A stretch of 32,534 nucleotides of DNA from Jiangella anatolica (GTDB taxonomy: Bacteria; Actinomycetota; Actinomycetes; Jiangellales; Jiangellaceae), in assembly GCF_003236295.1 (NCBI RefSeq), contig NZ_POTW01000078.1:1-32534 (forward strand), written 5' to 3'. Positions within the stretch are counted from its first letter, which is position 1. Each line of letters opens with the position of its first letter. The translations under genes and the position numbers were made by a program. The notes beneath the pieces were generated by a model. It saw nothing but the letters and a program-made list of their open reading frames with translations, was not told where the DNA came from and searched no databases. Positions 1-8,836 of this stretch are shown here, in pieces.

Positions 1-171
1 GGGTTGGGTGGTGCTGGTGGCAGTCGGCTGGGCCGGGGAAGCGTTGGCGGGTTGGGTGGTGCTGGTGGCAGTCGGCTGGGCCGGGGAAGCGTCGGCGGGC
101 TGAGCGGTGCTGGCGGCAGCCTGCGTCGCCCGGCAAGCGTCGGCAGCCGGCTGCGCCCGGCAAGCGTCGGC
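1..171. repeat. 48-bp tandem repeat at left edge
   Basis: Units begin at 1, 49 and 97. The first two are almost identical (one T/C change near the unit end), the third is diverged in its second half, and a shorter degenerate fragment follows to about 171. The period equals 16 codons, so a Gly/Ser/Arg-rich frame stays open, but its composition is low complexity and no real protein is supported. The array may continue left of the window. Words such as CGGCTGGGC followed by CCGG and GAAGCG recall the array at 2857-3278, so the two may be related; that link is inference. Confidence 0.8.
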
Positions 172-340
172 GGCCTGCGCACGGTCGCGGTCGTGGCCGA
201 GGCCGGCTGGCGCGGGGATGGTGGTGGCTGCGGACACTGGGTGGCTCCCTCCGGGGCGGAATACGTCCACGCTCCCGAACCGCGCTTGCCCGGACCCTTG
301 CCCGCACACCGTGTGCGCAGATCAGAGCGCTTGCCCGAGT

Positions 341-372
341 GCTCGTGCCCTTGCCCGGGCAAGGGCACGAGC
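341..372. repeat. Perfect 32-bp palindrome
   Basis: Positions 341-356 are the exact reverse complement of 357-372, centred on the CCCGGG at 354-359. As RNA it would form a 14-bp stem with a CCGG loop. It could be a bidirectional terminator (no T-run follows), a dimeric protein-binding site or a cruciform-prone element. It lies only 4 bp before the first TTGTCCACA word. Confidence 0.75.
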
Positions 373-375
373 CGC

Positions 376-413
376 TTGTCCACAGGCCGCACGAGTTCGC
401 CGAGTTGTCCACA
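376..413 (+). other. Pair of DnaA-box-like sites
   Basis: TTGTCCACA occurs at 376-384 and again at 405-413, same orientation, 29 bp apart. This word is the preferred high-GC actinobacterial DnaA box (family knowledge). Two exact copies this close are unlikely in such GC-rich DNA unless selected. There is no dnaA, dnaN or AT-rich unwinding segment nearby, so this is not an origin; an accessory DnaA-binding locus or a regulatory DnaA site is possible. Confidence 0.45.
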
Positions 414-464
414 AACCGGCGGATCGCAGTTGCTCCGTCCGGTCGAGCGGAGCAATGTCGAGGC

Positions 465-2891
<2,427 letters not shown>

Positions 2892-3140
2892 GGCCTGCTC
2901 GTGCGCGATGCGGCTGGGCGACGTTCGGGGAGGGCGCTGGGTGGCTGCTCGGTGAGCGTTGCTCTGCATGGCTGGTGCCTGCTCGTGCGCGATGCGGCTG
3001 GGCGACGTCCGGCGAAGGCGCTGGATGGCGGCTCGGCGAGCGTGTGCTCTGCACGGCTGGTGCCTGCTCGTGCGCGATGCGGCTGGGCGACGTCCGGCGA
3101 AGGCGCTGGGCGGCGGCTCGGCGAGCGTGTGCTCTGCACG

Positions 3141-3278
3141 GGCTGACTCCTGCACGTCCCGCGAAAGCGGCTGCGCGACGTGCACGGGCTGACTCCTGCA
3201 CGTCCCGCGAAAGCGGCTGCGCGACGTGCACGGGCTGACTCCTGCACGTCCCGCGAAAGCGGCTGCGCGACATCCGGC
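3141..3278. repeat. 46-bp tandem array with GAAA hairpins (type B)
   Basis: Units begin at 3141, 3187 and 3233 and are identical except for the end of the third, which changes to a type-A-like CATCCGGCGG. Each full unit has outer arms TGCACGTC and GACGTGCA (perfect 8-bp inverted repeat) enclosing CCGC-GAAA-GCGG, a 4-bp stem with a GNRA tetraloop, and a CTGCGC bulge. In the third unit the outer right arm is lost. Period 46 is not a multiple of 3, so it is non-coding. The core CCTGC-CGT--CGCGA--GCGGCTG-GCGACGT is shared with type A, so B probably arose from A by deletion and amplification. Confidence 0.85.
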
Positions 3279-3372
3279 GGGGGGCGTGGGCGGCGCGCGG
3301 GGCCTTCTCTCCGAGATCGAAACCCGGCAAGGTAGGGAGGGACACACGGGGGCTCGGTCAAGGAGACGGGTG
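3279..3372 (+). promoter_or_regulatory. Leader region of ggt
   Basis: This 94-bp segment separates the repeat array from the gamma-glutamyltransferase start. It contains a strong ribosome-binding sequence (AAGGAGA, 3360-3366) about 6 nt before ATG 3373. I see no convincing -35/-10 pair; AAGGTAGGGAG around 3329-3339 is the only AT-containing candidate. Confidence 0.4.
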
Positions 3373-5199
3373 ATGGGTGTGCGCCGGAGCATGCGGACGA
3401 CAGTGGCCCTCGTCGGAACGATCGCCGTGGCGGGGGTGGGTCTGCTCGCACCGGCGCAGGCGGCCCCGGATCGCCAGCAGAGCGACCCACCGCCCAAGCA
3501 ACCCGTCGCGACGGGATCGGGCGGTGCGGTTGCCACGGTCGATGCGGACGCCACGGCCGCCGGGCTGGAGGTGCTGCGACGGGGCGGCAACGCGGTCGAC
3601 GCGGCGGTGGCGGCGGCCGCGGCACTGGGCGTCAGCGAACCGTTCTCCGCGGGCATCGGCGGCGGCGGGTTCTTCGTCTACTACGACGCGAGGTCCGGTG
3701 AGGTCAGCACCCTCGACGGGCGGGAGAGCGCGCCGGCGACGGCGACGGCGACGCGGTTCATCAACCCCGCGACGGGGCAGCCGCTGGCGTTCCTCGAGGC
3801 GCGGGTGAGCGGTCTGTCCGTCGGCACGCCGGGCACGCTCGCCACCTGGGCCGAGGCGCTGGACCGCTGGGGCCGCCGCAGCCTCGCCCGCAACCTCGCC
3901 CCGGCCATCGACCTCGCGGAGGACGGGTTCGTCGTCGACCAGACGTTCCGGTCACAGGTCGAGGCGAACGCGGCGATCTTCGCCGACTTCCCCGCGACGG
4001 CCGAGCTGTACCTGCCCGGCGGAGCACCGCCCGCCGTCGGCACGGTGCTGCCCAACCCCGACCTCGCCGCCACCTACCGGCAGATCGCCCGGCACGGTAC
4101 CGACGTGTTCTACGAGGGCCCGATCGCGGACGAGATCGCCGCGACCGTCCAGGACCCGCCGGTCCGCGACGGCGCCACGCGCGTGGTCCGCCCCGGCGAC
4201 CTGACGGCCGACGACCTGGCCGGCTACGAGGTCATCGAGCGCGAGCCCACCCTCGTCGACTACCGCGGCCTGCAGGTCTACGGCATGCCGCCGCCGTCGT
4301 CGGGCGGCTCGACCGTCGGCGAGGCGCTGAACATCCTCGAGAACTACGACCTCGGCGCGATGGACGAGGCCCAGGCCCTGCACCACTATCTCGAGGCGAC
4401 GGCGCTCGCGTTCGCCGACCGCAACCGCTACGTCGGCGACCCGGACGTCGTCGACGTGCCGCTGGACGAGCTGCTGTCGCAGGAGTTCGCCGACGAGCGC
4501 GCCTGTCTGCTCGACCCGGACGCGGCCGCGCCGAAGCCGGTGGCGCCGGGCGTCCCCGACGGCGACTATGGCGCCTGCGCGACCTCCGCCGAACCGGCCG
4601 CCGTCGCCGACGATGGCTCCACGACGCACCTGACGACGGCCGACCGCTGGGGCAACGTCGTCGCCTACACCCTGACCATCGAGCAGACCGGCGGCAGCGG
4701 TATCGCCGTCCCCGGCCGCGGCTTCCTGCTCAACAACGAGCTGACCGACTTCAATTTCGCCCCGACGCAGGGCAGCGCGCCCGACCCGAACCTGCCCGGC
4801 CCGGACAAGCGGCCGCGCTCGTCGATGGCGCCGACGATCGTGCTCGACGGCGACGGCGACCCGCTGCTGGCGCTCGGCAGCCCCGGCGGTGCGACCATCA
4901 TCGGCACGGTGCTGCAGACCCTGGTGAACCGGATCGACCTCGGCATGGACCTGCCCACGGCGCTCGCCGCGCCCCGGCTCTTCCAGCCCAACGCCGTCAA
5001 CACGTCGGCCGAGCCCGCCATCGACGGCGGCCCGCTCGGCGCGATCCTCGAGGACGTGTACAGGCACACGCTGATGCCGACGCCGGAGATCGGGGCGGCG
5101 ACGGCGATCGAGTTCCTGGGCAAGCATCGGCTGCAGGCGGTCGCCGAACCGGTCCGCCGCGGCGGCGGCAGCGCGGCGGTGCTCCATCCGCGGCGCTGA
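3373..5199 (+). CDS. ggt: Secreted gamma-glutamyltransferase
   Basis: This N-terminal nucleophile hydrolase transfers or hydrolyses gamma-glutamyl groups of glutathione and related peptides. The 608-residue precursor starts with a Sec signal peptide (basic MGVRRSMR, a hydrophobic stretch, then APAQA before APD near residue 30), so it acts outside the membrane. It self-cleaves before a Thr: the motif TTHL places the nucleophile at Thr417, giving a large and a small subunit. RPRSSM at 480-485 and the GSPGG segment at 502-506 are the substrate and oxyanion signatures of the family. ATG 3373 is chosen for its AAGGAGA site and because it begins the signal peptide; the frame upstream runs through repeats. 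It stands alone on the plus strand after the repeat array. Substrate preference (hydrolase or transferase) cannot be read from sequence. Confidence 0.95.
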   Translation: MGVRRSMRTTVALVGTIAVAGVGLLAPAQAAPDRQQSDPPPKQPVATGSGGAVATVDADATAAGLEVLRRGGNAVDAAVAAAAALGVSEPFSAGIGGGGFFVYYDARSGEVSTLDGRESAPATATATRFINPATGQPLAFLEARVSGLSVGTPGTLATWAEALDRWGRRSLARNLAPAIDLAEDGFVVDQTFRSQVEANAAIFADFPATAELYLPGGAPPAVGTVLPNPDLAATYRQIARHGTDVFYEGPIADEIAATVQDPPVRDGATRVVRPGDLTADDLAGYEVIEREPTLVDYRGLQVYGMPPPSSGGSTVGEALNILENYDLGAMDEAQALHHYLEATALAFADRNRYVGDPDVVDVPLDELLSQEFADERACLLDPDAAAPKPVAPGVPDGDYGACATSAEPAAVADDGSTTHLTTADRWGNVVAYTLTIEQTGGSGIAVPGRGFLLNNELTDFNFAPTQGSAPDPNLPGPDKRPRSSMAPTIVLDGDGDPLLALGSPGGATIIGTVLQTLVNRIDLGMDLPTALAAPRLFQPNAVNTSAEPAIDGGPLGAILEDVYRHTLMPTPEIGAATAIEFLGKHRLQAVAEPVRRGGGSAAVLHPRR

Positions 5200-5278
5200 C
5201 CTCCGGGCGGCGACGCCGGCGGCGACGGCGCCCGCGGCGACGGCGCCCGCGGCCACCGGCCCGCCCGCCCTGGCCGAC

Positions 5279-5614
5279 GTGCGGCGGGCGCTGCCGGTGC
5301 TCGCGGAACTACCGGACGACCTCGTCGGGCGCCTGGAGCTGACGGAGCTGCTCGTGCCGCCGCCGGCGCTCGCGGCGGCCCGGAGCCAACTGGAGGAACG
5401 GCTCGGTCACCACGTGGTGACCTACCACGCCGACCCGCCCGCGCCGGCGTCTGCCGGCGCCACCCTGCACCTCTGCACGCTGCTGCGGCCGGCGGCGCTG
5501 ACCGGCGCCGCCCTGGCCGCTCTTCGTGCCGCAGAGACGGACTTTCCCGGCGTGGTGCTCGTCGCCTACGCGAAGCCGCTCAGGCTTCGCCCTCGGGGAG
5601 GAGCGGGCGCATGA
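5279..5614 (+). CDS. Small hypothetical protein (111 aa)
   Basis: The reading frame begins at GTG 5279, with no good ribosome-binding site, and continues open upstream through a repetitive Ala/Pro/Thr segment (about 5200-5278) that could belong to a longer product overlapping the end of ggt. The middle is protein-like, with alternating hydrophobic and charged residues (LELTELL, RSQLEERLGHHVVTYHA). No domain is recognised. Its last 35 bp overlap the end of the convergent NIPSNAP gene. It may be a small gene coupled to ggt or a chance frame in GC-rich DNA. Confidence 0.4.
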   Translation: MRRALPVLAELPDDLVGRLELTELLVPPPALAAARSQLEERLGHHVVTYHADPPAPASAGATLHLCTLLRPAALTGAALAALRAAETDFPGVVLVAYAKPLRLRPRGGAGA

Positions 5615-5897
5615 ACGTCCGCTCCCACCGCAGGACGCACCCGGTCTCGTCGCGCAGAGCGTCGGCGGCGACGAAGTCCGGGTGCACGCCGAACAGCGTC
5701 CGGTACTCCTCGTAGGCGGCCAGGCTCGGGAAGCTGAACAACGCCAGCGCCTGGTCGCTGGCGCCCTCGGACGGCAGGAAGTACCCGTGGTGGGTGCCGC
5801 CGTGCTCATCCACCAGCGCCAGCCAGCGCCGGGCGAACCGCTCGAAGTCGGCGATCTTGCGGGGATCGATCGTGTAGGTGACGACGCAGGTGATCAC
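5580..5897 (-). CDS. NIPSNAP family protein
   Basis: This 105-residue protein has the dimeric alpha/beta-barrel pattern of the NIPSNAP family: MITCVVTYTIDPRKIADFERFARRW at the start, then a YFLPSEG strand, ALALFSFPSLAAYEEYR and the final RTFMRPL. Such proteins are small cytoplasmic ferredoxin-like folds, some of them monooxygenase- or stress-related; the activity here is unknown. The start is GTG at 5897. It lies downstream of azlCD on the same strand, but a TAGCCT -10 word exactly 7 nt before the GTG suggests its own leaderless transcript. Its 3' end overlaps the convergent small frame ending at 5614. Confidence 0.88.
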   Translation of the reverse strand: MITCVVTYTIDPRKIADFERFARRWLALVDEHGGTHHGYFLPSEGASDQALALFSFPSLAAYEEYRTLFGVHPDFVAADALRDETGCVLRWERTFMRPLLPEGEA

Positions 5898-5903
5898 GCG
5901 GGC

Positions 5904-5909
5904 AGGCTA
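5904..5909 (-). promoter_or_regulatory. Leaderless -10 (TAGCCT) of NIPSNAP gene
   Basis: TAGCCT on the minus strand ends 7 nt before the GTG start, the spacing expected when transcription starts at the start codon. Its first three bases are also the TAG stop codon of azlD. No clear -35 is seen. Confidence 0.6.
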
Positions 5910-6218
5910 CGTCAGCGCGCGCAGGACGGCCGTCACGACGGCGGCGACGACGATCACCACGAGGAACGACTGCCGCAGCACCAGCGCGACCACGCCGGCG
6001 CCGACCCCGGCCAGCAGCCGCAGGTCGAGGCCGAGCGAACCCGCGGAGTCGAACAGCTCGACGGCCACCAGGGCGGCCAGCATCGCCACCGGCAGCATCG
6101 TCGCCACGCGCTGCACGTCGTCGCGCTCCAGCACCGACGGCGGCAGCGACACGCCGGCCAGCTTCAGCAGGTAGCAGCCCACCGAGGCGACGATCACCGC
6201 GACCCAGACCCCCGTCAT
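5907..6218 (-). CDS. azlD: AzlD-type branched-chain amino acid transporter subunit
   Basis: AzlD is the small partner of AzlC in a two-protein membrane exporter for branched-chain amino acids or related compounds. The 103-residue product is strongly hydrophobic, with about four membrane helices (GVWVAVIVASVGCYLLKLAGV, ATMLPVAMLAALVAVELF, LLAGVGAGVVALVL, FLVVIVVAAVVTAVL). The loop LPPSVLERDDVQRVATMLPVAML is typical of the family. Its ATG overlaps the azlC stop by 4 nt. The stop is TAG, and that TAG is part of the -10 of the following gene. The transported compound is not shown by sequence. Confidence 0.9.
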   Translation of the reverse strand: MTGVWVAVIVASVGCYLLKLAGVSLPPSVLERDDVQRVATMLPVAMLAALVAVELFDSAGSLGLDLRLLAGVGAGVVALVLRQSFLVVIVVAAVVTAVLRALT

Positions 6219-6907
6219 CGCGTCACCTCACGCCCTCGACGCGGCAGCAGACCCGCTACGACGGCGATCGGCGCCGCCGCGAGCACCGGCACCCCGGCCG
6301 GGACGAGCGGGATCAGCACCGTCGCCACCAGCGCCCCGCCGACGGCGACCCAGCGCCCTTCGGCAGTACGCAGCCGCGGCCACAGCAGCGCCAGGAACGC
6401 CGCCGGGATCATCGCGTCCAGCCCGAGCGTCGCGGGGTCGCCGATCGCCGACCCGCCCAGCGCGCCCGCCAGCGACCCGGCGTTCCACAGCAGGAACAGC
6501 AGCACGCCGGTGGCCCAGAACGCGTAGCGCTGGGCCGGCTCCTCGTCGTGCCCGACGGCCATGGCGGTCGTCTCGTCGATGACCAGTTGCGCCGTGACCA
6601 GCCGCCGCGGCCCGGACAGCGCCCGCCGGCCGAGGATGCGCGTGAGCGGCACACCGTAGAACGCGTTGCGCACACCGAGCAGCAGCGCCGTCGGGACGGC
6701 GGCCAGCCCGGCCCCGCCGCTACCGATGACGCCCACCAGCGCGAACTGCGACGCGCCGCTGAACATCACCAGGCTGAGCACCATCGTCTGCCAGACCGTG
6801 AGGCCCGACGCGACCGAGACGGCGCCGAAGGACGCGCCGAACGCGCCGGCGTAGCCGGCCATGGCGGCCGCGTCGCGCCGGATCGCTGCCCGCGATTCGT
6901 GACCCAT
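6215..6907 (-). CDS. azlC: AzlC-type branched-chain amino acid exporter subunit
   Basis: The large subunit of an AzlCD exporter: 230 residues with multiple hydrophobic helices. Family features include the N-terminal GYAGAFGASFGAVSVASGL, the helix MVLSLVMFSGASQFALVGVI with its SGASQFA motif, and LLGVRNAFYGVPL, a conserved AzlC stretch. The ATG at 6907 is followed by a short basic cytoplasmic lead. It overlaps azlD (ATGA, 6215-6218), so both are cotranslated. It diverges from the ASCH-like gene at 6981 across a 73-bp gap. Regulators of the Lrp or LysR type that often accompany azlCD are not present here. Confidence 0.92.
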   Translation of the reverse strand: MGHESRAAIRRDAAAMAGYAGAFGASFGAVSVASGLTVWQTMVLSLVMFSGASQFALVGVIGSGGAGLAAVPTALLLGVRNAFYGVPLTRILGRRALSGPRRLVTAQLVIDETTAMAVGHDEEPAQRYAFWATGVLLFLLWNAGSLAGALGGSAIGDPATLGLDAMIPAAFLALLWPRLRTAEGRWVAVGGALVATVLIPLVPAGVPVLAAAPIAVVAGLLPRRGREVTR

Positions 6908-6915
6908 GGGGGCAG

Positions 6916-6921
6916 ACAGTA
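6916..6921 (-). promoter_or_regulatory. Candidate -10 (TACTGT) of azlCD
   Basis: TACTGT on the minus strand ends 9 nt before the azlC ATG, leaving a leader of at most a few bases. It lies in the short gap shared with the divergent gene at 6981. Confidence 0.45.
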
Positions 6922-6968
6922 CTCATTCGGTCCGACAGTGCTGCGCCAGTTCCGGATGGCGATACCGG

Positions 6969-6974
6969 TAGCCT
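6969..6974 (+). promoter_or_regulatory. Leaderless -10 (TAGCCT) of ASCH-like gene
   Basis: TAGCCT ends exactly 7 nt before GTG 6981; the word and the spacing are identical to those before paaA, pgsA, the NIPSNAP gene and the second GNAT gene. No good -35 is visible. Confidence 0.6.
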
Positions 6975-6980
6975 GGCCGC

Positions 6981-7625
6981 GTGCTGTTCCAGAAGCGCTT
7001 CTGGCCGGGCCTCGCCGAGGGCACCATCACGCTCGCGTTCCGGCGCTGGTCGCGCCAGCAGGTGCTGCCCGGCCGCCCGTACCGCACGAACGGCGGCCGC
7101 ATCGAGGTCACCTCGGTCACCGTCGTCGACCCGGCCGGCATCACCGACGACGACGCACGCGCGGCCGGCTTCCCCGACGCGGCCAGCCTGCGGGCCGACC
7201 TGCCCGGCGACCCGGCCAACCCGACGTACCGGGTCCAGTTCCACCCGGCGACGGACCCGGACCCGCGGAGCGAGCTGGCCTCCGGCGGCCAGCTCGACGC
7301 GGCCGAGATCGACGCCATCACCAAGCGCCTGGACCGCCTCGACCGCGCCTCGTCCTACGGCGCGTGGACCCGCGAGACGCTGCGGCTGATCGAGCAGCAC
7401 CCGGAGCGCCGCGCCGGCGATCTCGCGGACATGGCCGGCCGCGAGCGGGCGCCGTTCAAGCTCGACGTGCGCAAGCTGAAGAACCTCGGGCTGACGCTGA
7501 GCTTCCCGATCGGCTACCGCATCTCGCCCCGCGGCCGCGCCTACCTCGACGCGACGGCCGACGCCACCGGCGCCACGAGCGCGACCGGCGCGACGCGCAA
7601 GCGTGCCACCACCCCGACGGACTAG
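6981..7625 (+). CDS. ASCH/PUA-like domain protein with C-terminal winged-helix-like part
   Basis: The 214-residue product has an N-terminal half resembling ASCH domains, a PUA-like fold thought to bind RNA or nucleotides: MLFQKRFWPGLAEGTITLAFRRW, then a basic VLPGRPYRTNGGRIEV strand and the ITDDDARAAGF helix. The second half (about residues 100-195) is helical, with ERRAGDLADMAGRERAPFKLDVRKLKNLGLT, which looks like a helix-turn-helix or winged-helix module. Start GTG 6981 is supported by a -10 word at leaderless distance and by the N-terminus matching the domain. It ends with TAG inside CTAG, where the convergent DUF2461 gene also ends with TAG. A role in RNA or DNA binding is inference. Confidence 0.75.
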   Translation: MLFQKRFWPGLAEGTITLAFRRWSRQQVLPGRPYRTNGGRIEVTSVTVVDPAGITDDDARAAGFPDAASLRADLPGDPANPTYRVQFHPATDPDPRSELASGGQLDAAEIDAITKRLDRLDRASSYGAWTRETLRLIEQHPERRAGDLADMAGRERAPFKLDVRKLKNLGLTLSFPIGYRISPRGRAYLDATADATGATSATGATRKRATTPTD

Positions 7626-8257
7626 CGGCGCGGCTGGTCCGACGGCCCGACGTGGTCGTCGAGCCAGCCCTTGAGCGGCGCCAGGTCGCGCCAGGCCGCC
7701 GCCACATGGGTCGCCGCGGCCGGCGTGTGCAGCCAGTCCGGCGCGCCGACCTCCAGCCAGGCGACCAGCGCCTTCTGCCGCAGCAGGTCGATGCGCGGAT
7801 GGTCGGCGTCGTAGCCGCGCGGCCGCGTCTTCAGCGCGTCGCCGCCGACGACGTACCCGGCGTCGCGGATGTCCGAGACGATCGCGGCCAGCGCCTTGCC
7901 CCGCCGCTCCTCGTCGACGGCGGCGCGGTAGCGGGCGACCTGGTCCGGCGCCATCTGGTAGTAGCCGGCGGCGACGAACAGGCCGGGGGCGCCGATGTGC
8001 ACGTAGCAGCCGCCGACGGTGACGCCCTGCTGGGTCTTGTACGGCGACTTGTCCGCGGCGAACCGGACGTCGCGGTAGGGGCGGAAGAACCGGACGGCAC
8101 CGAACTCCGGCGCCAGTTCCTCGGCCAGCGCCCGCATCGGGTCGCGGACGCAGCTCTCGTACACCGACTTGTGCGCCGTCCAGAACGACTTGGTGTTGTC
8201 GTTCTCGAGGTCCTCGTAGAAGTCCAGCGCCTCGACCGGGATGCCGGCGAACGTCAT
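7622..8257 (-). CDS. DUF2461 domain protein
   Basis: This 211-residue protein belongs to the DUF2461 (TIGR02453) family of unknown function. Diagnostic segments are the N-terminal ALDFYEDLENDNTKSFWTAHK, the FFRPYRDVRFAADKSPYKTQ stretch and the later RPRGYDADHPRIDLLRQKAL. The length is typical. Its ATG overlaps the stop of the GNAT gene upstream (8254-8257), so the two form an operon. It converges with the ASCH-like gene, both ending in one CTAG. No catalytic function is established for the family. Confidence 0.92.
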   Translation of the reverse strand: MTFAGIPVEALDFYEDLENDNTKSFWTAHKSVYESCVRDPMRALAEELAPEFGAVRFFRPYRDVRFAADKSPYKTQQGVTVGGCYVHIGAPGLFVAAGYYQMAPDQVARYRAAVDEERRGKALAAIVSDIRDAGYVVGGDALKTRPRGYDADHPRIDLLRQKALVAWLEVGAPDWLHTPAAATHVAAAWRDLAPLKGWLDDHVGPSDQPRR

Positions 8258-8823
8258 GACGCGGCCTCCTCATCCGACGACAGGGAGGTGTGCAGCCGCA
8301 CCTGACGCAGCGTCGCCGACCCGTCGCCGGTCAGGTCAAGGGTGCGGTGCGCGGTGTCCGGCGCCCAGCCGGCCGGCTCGAGGAACCCGCGCAGCGCGTC
8401 GTCGCCGACGACCAGCCAGATGCGGGCGCGGGTGAAGCCGTCGGCACGCAACGTGTCGGCGACGGCGGCCAGCAGCCGCGACCCGTGCCCCTCGCCGAGC
8501 GAGGCCGGGTCGACGTGGAAGGCGACCACCTCGCCGTCGCCGGGCTGCGCGTCGGGGTCCTCGGACGGCGCGGTGGCGGCGAACCCGACGACGCGGCCGG
8601 CCTCGAGCGCGACGAGCACGCGGTGCTGGGCCGACGGGGGACGGGTGACGGCCTCGCGCCAGGCGGCCGCGAACGTCGGCGCGTCGACGTCGGCCAGCAC
8701 CGCCGGGGGGAGCAGGGAGCCGTAGGACGCCGTCCACGCCCGGGCCTGCACGGCACCGATCGAGTCGGTGTCGGCGGCCCAGGCGAGGCGGACGCTGCGA
8801 TCGGCGACGGGCTGTTCGGACAC
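8254..8823 (-). CDS. GNAT family N-acetyltransferase
   Basis: A 189-residue cytoplasmic acetyltransferase of the GNAT fold, predicted to move an acetyl group from acetyl-CoA to an unknown amine. The acetyl-CoA loop is LGEGHGSRL at residues 109-117, preceded by the VVAFHVDPASLG strand and followed by the helix LLAAVADTLRADG. Its GTG start follows a TAGAGT -10 by 7 nt, suggesting a leaderless or near-leaderless message even though it lies only about 10 bp after the NOS gene. It is coupled to DUF2461 by a 4-nt overlap. Closeness to the NOS gene may be accidental. Confidence 0.88.
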   Translation of the reverse strand: MSEQPVADRSVRLAWAADTDSIGAVQARAWTASYGSLLPPAVLADVDAPTFAAAWREAVTRPPSAQHRVLVALEAGRVVGFAATAPSEDPDAQPGDGEVVAFHVDPASLGEGHGSRLLAAVADTLRADGFTRARIWLVVGDDALRGFLEPAGWAPDTAHRTLDLTGDGSATLRQVRLHTSLSSDEEAAS

Positions 8824-8830
8824 CCGTCCT

Positions 8831-8836
8831 ACTCTA
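8831..8836 (-). promoter_or_regulatory. -10 (TAGAGT) overlapping the NOS stop codon
   Basis: On the minus strand TAGAGT lies 7 nt before the GTG at 8823. The first three bases are the TAG stop of the NOS gene. Confidence 0.5.

Larger units (their letters stand above)
172..464. other. Gene-free stretch rich in palindromes
   Basis: No protein is supported here. TTGCCCG occurs four times on the plus strand (286, 298, 331, 351) and once inverted at 356-362. GCACAC-C-GTGTGC is a perfect inverted repeat at 304-316. A 32-bp palindrome and two DnaA-box-like words follow and are listed separately. The region may be an intergenic control or replication-associated segment, or the remains of an older gene. 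Which of these applies cannot be decided from the sequence. Confidence 0.5.

Noticed and set aside
341-372. Intrinsic terminator
   Set aside because: Stem is strong but no T-run follows on either strand and no gene end is visible beside it; kept as a palindrome only.
376-413. Chromosomal origin of replication
   Set aside because: Only two boxes, no AT-rich unwinding segment, and no dnaA, dnaN or rpmH nearby.
2901-3192. Short plus-strand frames inside the repeat array
   Set aside because: Repeat periods of 84, 85 and 46 bp do not preserve a frame, and the frames have no ribosome-binding sites.
3141-3278. CRISPR array
   Set aside because: The 46-bp units are directly adjacent with no unique spacers, and no cas gene is present.
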